Position numbers and translations under genes: made by a program
Source: JAHFOW01 sp964370795
GTDB lineage: Bacteria; Planctomycetota; Brocadiia; Brocadiales; Brocadiaceae
Assembly (NCBI GenBank): GCA_964370795.1
Contig: CAYJME010000181.1
Coordinates: forward strand, 1 to 6,923
Length of the DNA stretch: 6,923 nucleotides
Direction: 5' to 3'
The notes under the pieces: model-generated
The model's database searches: none
What the model saw: the letters and a program-made list of their open reading frames with translations, nothing else
Told to the model about the DNA's origin: nothing
Shown here: positions 5,765 to 6,923 of the stretch, piece after piece
How the letters are laid out: each line of letters begins with the position of its first letter
Numbering within the stretch: position 1 is the first letter of the stretch

Positions 5765-6026
5765 CAGAAAGAGCAAAATAAACTGAAACATGTCTTGCCT
5801 GGTTCCGGCGGCGGAGCATCGGATGCTAATTGCAGGCCGGGTATGAGTACAAGAGTGGCAGCCTTGGCTTTTTTGAGGTCACCGAAGGCATCAAACCTGA
5901 TCAGGCATACAGCAATCATCCGGTCGATTTCGTTGATAAAGACGACCTGATGTTGACCGATCTCAGTTATTTTAAACTGAGTGTGTTTCTGGAACTCACA
6001 GCAAAAGGTGCATACTTCCTTTTTTC
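5765..6026 (+). pseudogene. IS4-type transposase remnant with a frameshift
   Basis: Two frames join into one transposase-like stretch. Frame one (5765 to about 5836) reads 'NKLKHVLPGSGGGASDANC'. Frame two (from 5832) reads 'QAGYEYKSGSLGFFEVTEG' and then 'IKPDQAYS', 'DDLMLTDLSYFKLSVF' and 'TAKGAYFLF'. This matches the middle of the DDE transposase domain of IS4-type elements, where 'DL.LADLGYF' carries the second catalytic aspartate. Here that reads TDLSYF, so the Asp is retained. The order 'PGSGG.AS.A' then 'G.K.DQ.Y' is typical. Only about 85 of an expected 400 or more residues remain. No terminal inverted repeats, N-terminal part or catalytic Glu region are visible. It is a dead fragment, and there is no sign that it is still mobile. 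Confidence 0.65.
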
Positions 6027-6048
6027 TTCCGCCCTTTCAGGGCTGATT
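6026..6048. repeat. GCCCT-AGGGC hairpin repeat
   Basis: GCCCT-TTC-AGGGC forms a small stem immediately after the point where the transposase similarity ends, followed by TGATTCACGTTAAGG. A related ACGTGTTAAG...AAGGA string lies on the other side of the remnant (about 5745-5761). The two may be parts of a repeat split by the insertion. There is no T-run, so a terminator role for the upstream - strand gene is doubtful. Confidence 0.35.
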
Positions 6049-6077
6049 CACGTTAAGGAATTTCAACCCACAAAATA

Positions 6078-6923
6078 TTATTTTAGTTTCTTTCTGATAA
6101 TATCTCCCAGCGCCGGTTTGCCTGTTTCCTGGAAGTCATATCGAACACGGTCTGTAGGCTTATCTATGTGAATAAGCCTTCTCAGGTCAATGGGCGTTCC
6201 AATAATTACAATATCGCAGGGAATCCTCTGTATGGTTTCTCTTAATTCTTCCATCTGAGTATTTCCATAACCCATGGCAGGCAAGAGCTTGCCGACGTGA
6301 GGATTTTTTTTGAATGTTTCAGCAATTGAGCCGATTGCAAAGGGCCTTGGGTCGACTATCTCCCGTGCCCCATATTTTTCCGCTGCAAGAGTTCCTGCCC
6401 CGAAGGACATACCGCCGTGGGTGAGCGTCGGGCCATCCTCAACAACCAGCACGCGTTTACCCTTTATAATCTCCGGTTTTTCAACCGTGATGGGTAGTGC
6501 GGCATCTATGACAGTTGCCTTTGGATTTGACTGTTTTACCTGTTCCCTGACGCGATGTATGTCTTCCGGCTTCGCAGTGTCTTCCTTACTGATGACAACG
6601 ATGCCGGCCATGAGCAGGTTTGTTTCTCCGGGATAATAGGTAAGTTCATGCCCCGGTCTGTGAGGATCAACGAGGGTGATGTGTATATCAGGGACATAAA
6701 ACGGGATGTCGTTATTCCCGCCATCCCATACAAGCACATCAGCCTCTTTTTCAGCCTCTGATAAAATTGCTTCATAATCCACGCCTGCATAAACAACGGT
6801 ATGAGATTCAATATGGGGTTCATACTCTTCAATCTCTTCGATAGTACAGTTATGTTTTGTAAGGTCGTCGTATAGGGCAAATCGCTGGAGCCGTTGCCTG
6901 ACAAGGTCTCCATAGGGCATGGG
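6078..6923 (-). CDS. cyclic 2,3-diphosphoglycerate synthetase-like GTPase, C-terminal part (start outside window)
   Basis: About 281 residues are visible. The frame is still open at the window edge: the codon before 'MPYGDL' is CCC (Pro), as in the family's internal 'HPMPYGDL' motif. The Met at 6920 is therefore not the start, and roughly 150 N-terminal residues with the Rossmann-like part and the P-loop lie outside. Motifs, counted from that Met, are VWDGGNND (64-71), VDPHRPGHE (84-92), SKED (111-114, at the place of a G4 NKxD), VEDGPTLTHGG (160-170), PAMGYG (214-219) and GTPIDLRR (241-248). Relatives include the archaeal enzyme that cyclises 2,3-diphosphoglycerate with ATP, giving a compatible solute and phosphate store. 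Most bacterial members have no shown function. No clear intrinsic terminator follows the stop. It is separated from the SUMF1-fold gene by about 500 bp of repeats and transposase debris, so the two are unlikely to share an operon. Confidence 0.88.
   Translation of the reverse strand, partial: PMPYGDLVRQRLQRFALYDDLTKHNCTIEEIEEYEPHIESHTVVYAGVDYEAILSEAEKEADVLVWDGGNNDIPFYVPDIHITLVDPHRPGHELTYYPGETNLLMAGIVVISKEDTAKPEDIHRVREQVKQSNPKATVIDAALPITVEKPEIIKGKRVLVVEDGPTLTHGGMSFGAGTLAAEKYGAREIVDPRPFAIGSIAETFKKNPHVGKLLPAMGYGNTQMEELRETIQRIPCDIVIIGTPIDLRRLIHIDKPTDRVRYDFQETGKPALGDIIRKKLK

Noticed and set aside
5962..5981. CTCAGTT-ATTTTA-AACTGAG hairpin as a terminator for the - strand GTPase gene
   Set aside because: It lies inside the transposase remnant coding 'DLSYFKLS', has no T-run, and is about 100 bp past the gene end; most likely coincidental.
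5830..6171. 113-residue + strand open frame as an intact gene
   Set aside because: Only its first 65 or so residues resemble a transposase. The rest reads through a repeat and antisense into the GTPase gene.
6310..6636. 108-residue + strand open frame opposite the GTPase gene
   Set aside because: The - strand frame carries clear conserved motifs throughout; this is its shadow.

Overview
The window looks like a piece of a moderately AT-rich bacterial chromosome with accessory, decaying DNA at both ends of a stable core. The gene set and the style of the intergenic repeats (GCCCT-AGGGC hairpins, CGACT-AGTCG hairpins, CCCC/GGGG-rich spacers) remind me of anammox planctomycetes (Brocadiales). 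That is an impression from pattern memory, not a proven assignment. I saw no tRNA, rRNA or CRISPR array.

Positions 1-1255 are a toxin-antitoxin neighbourhood in decay, all on the + strand. It starts with the end of a small protein of the kind that precedes MNT-type nucleotidyltransferases, followed by the nucleotidyltransferase itself, whose C-terminal half has been replaced by unrelated sequence. An intact orphan HicB-type antitoxin overlaps it by an ATGA junction. Next come two remnants of a second, different HicB-HicA pair: a start-less HicB tail and a HicA lacking its C-terminus. A short AT-rich gap with a perfect 14-bp palindrome leads out of this block.

Positions 1256-4024 hold a tight two-gene + strand unit: a 60-residue protein with eight cysteines, whose stop codon directly abuts the start of an 861-residue U32-family protein. 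The latter resembles RlhA-type enzymes extended by a second, degenerate U32-like module, and each module has its own four-cysteine set. A 250-bp spacer with hairpin repeats and a strong bidirectional terminator (4192-4232) separates this unit from genes converging on the - strand.

Positions 4275-6923 are on the - strand. Read in the direction of transcription, they contain the 5'-truncated end of a cyclic 2,3-diphosphoglycerate synthetase-like GTPase, a repeat-rich gap with a frameshifted IS4-type transposase remnant, a SUMF1/FGE-fold protein lacking the formylglycine-generating cysteines, and a small exported YHS-domain metal-binding protein. The longest open frame of the SUMF1-fold gene runs into the repeat DNA. 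A shorter start at 5581 fits the family and a candidate promoter better.

The parts most worth following up are the Cys-rich protein/U32 gene pair, with its candidate promoter and palindromic operator, and the chimeric nucleotidyltransferase.
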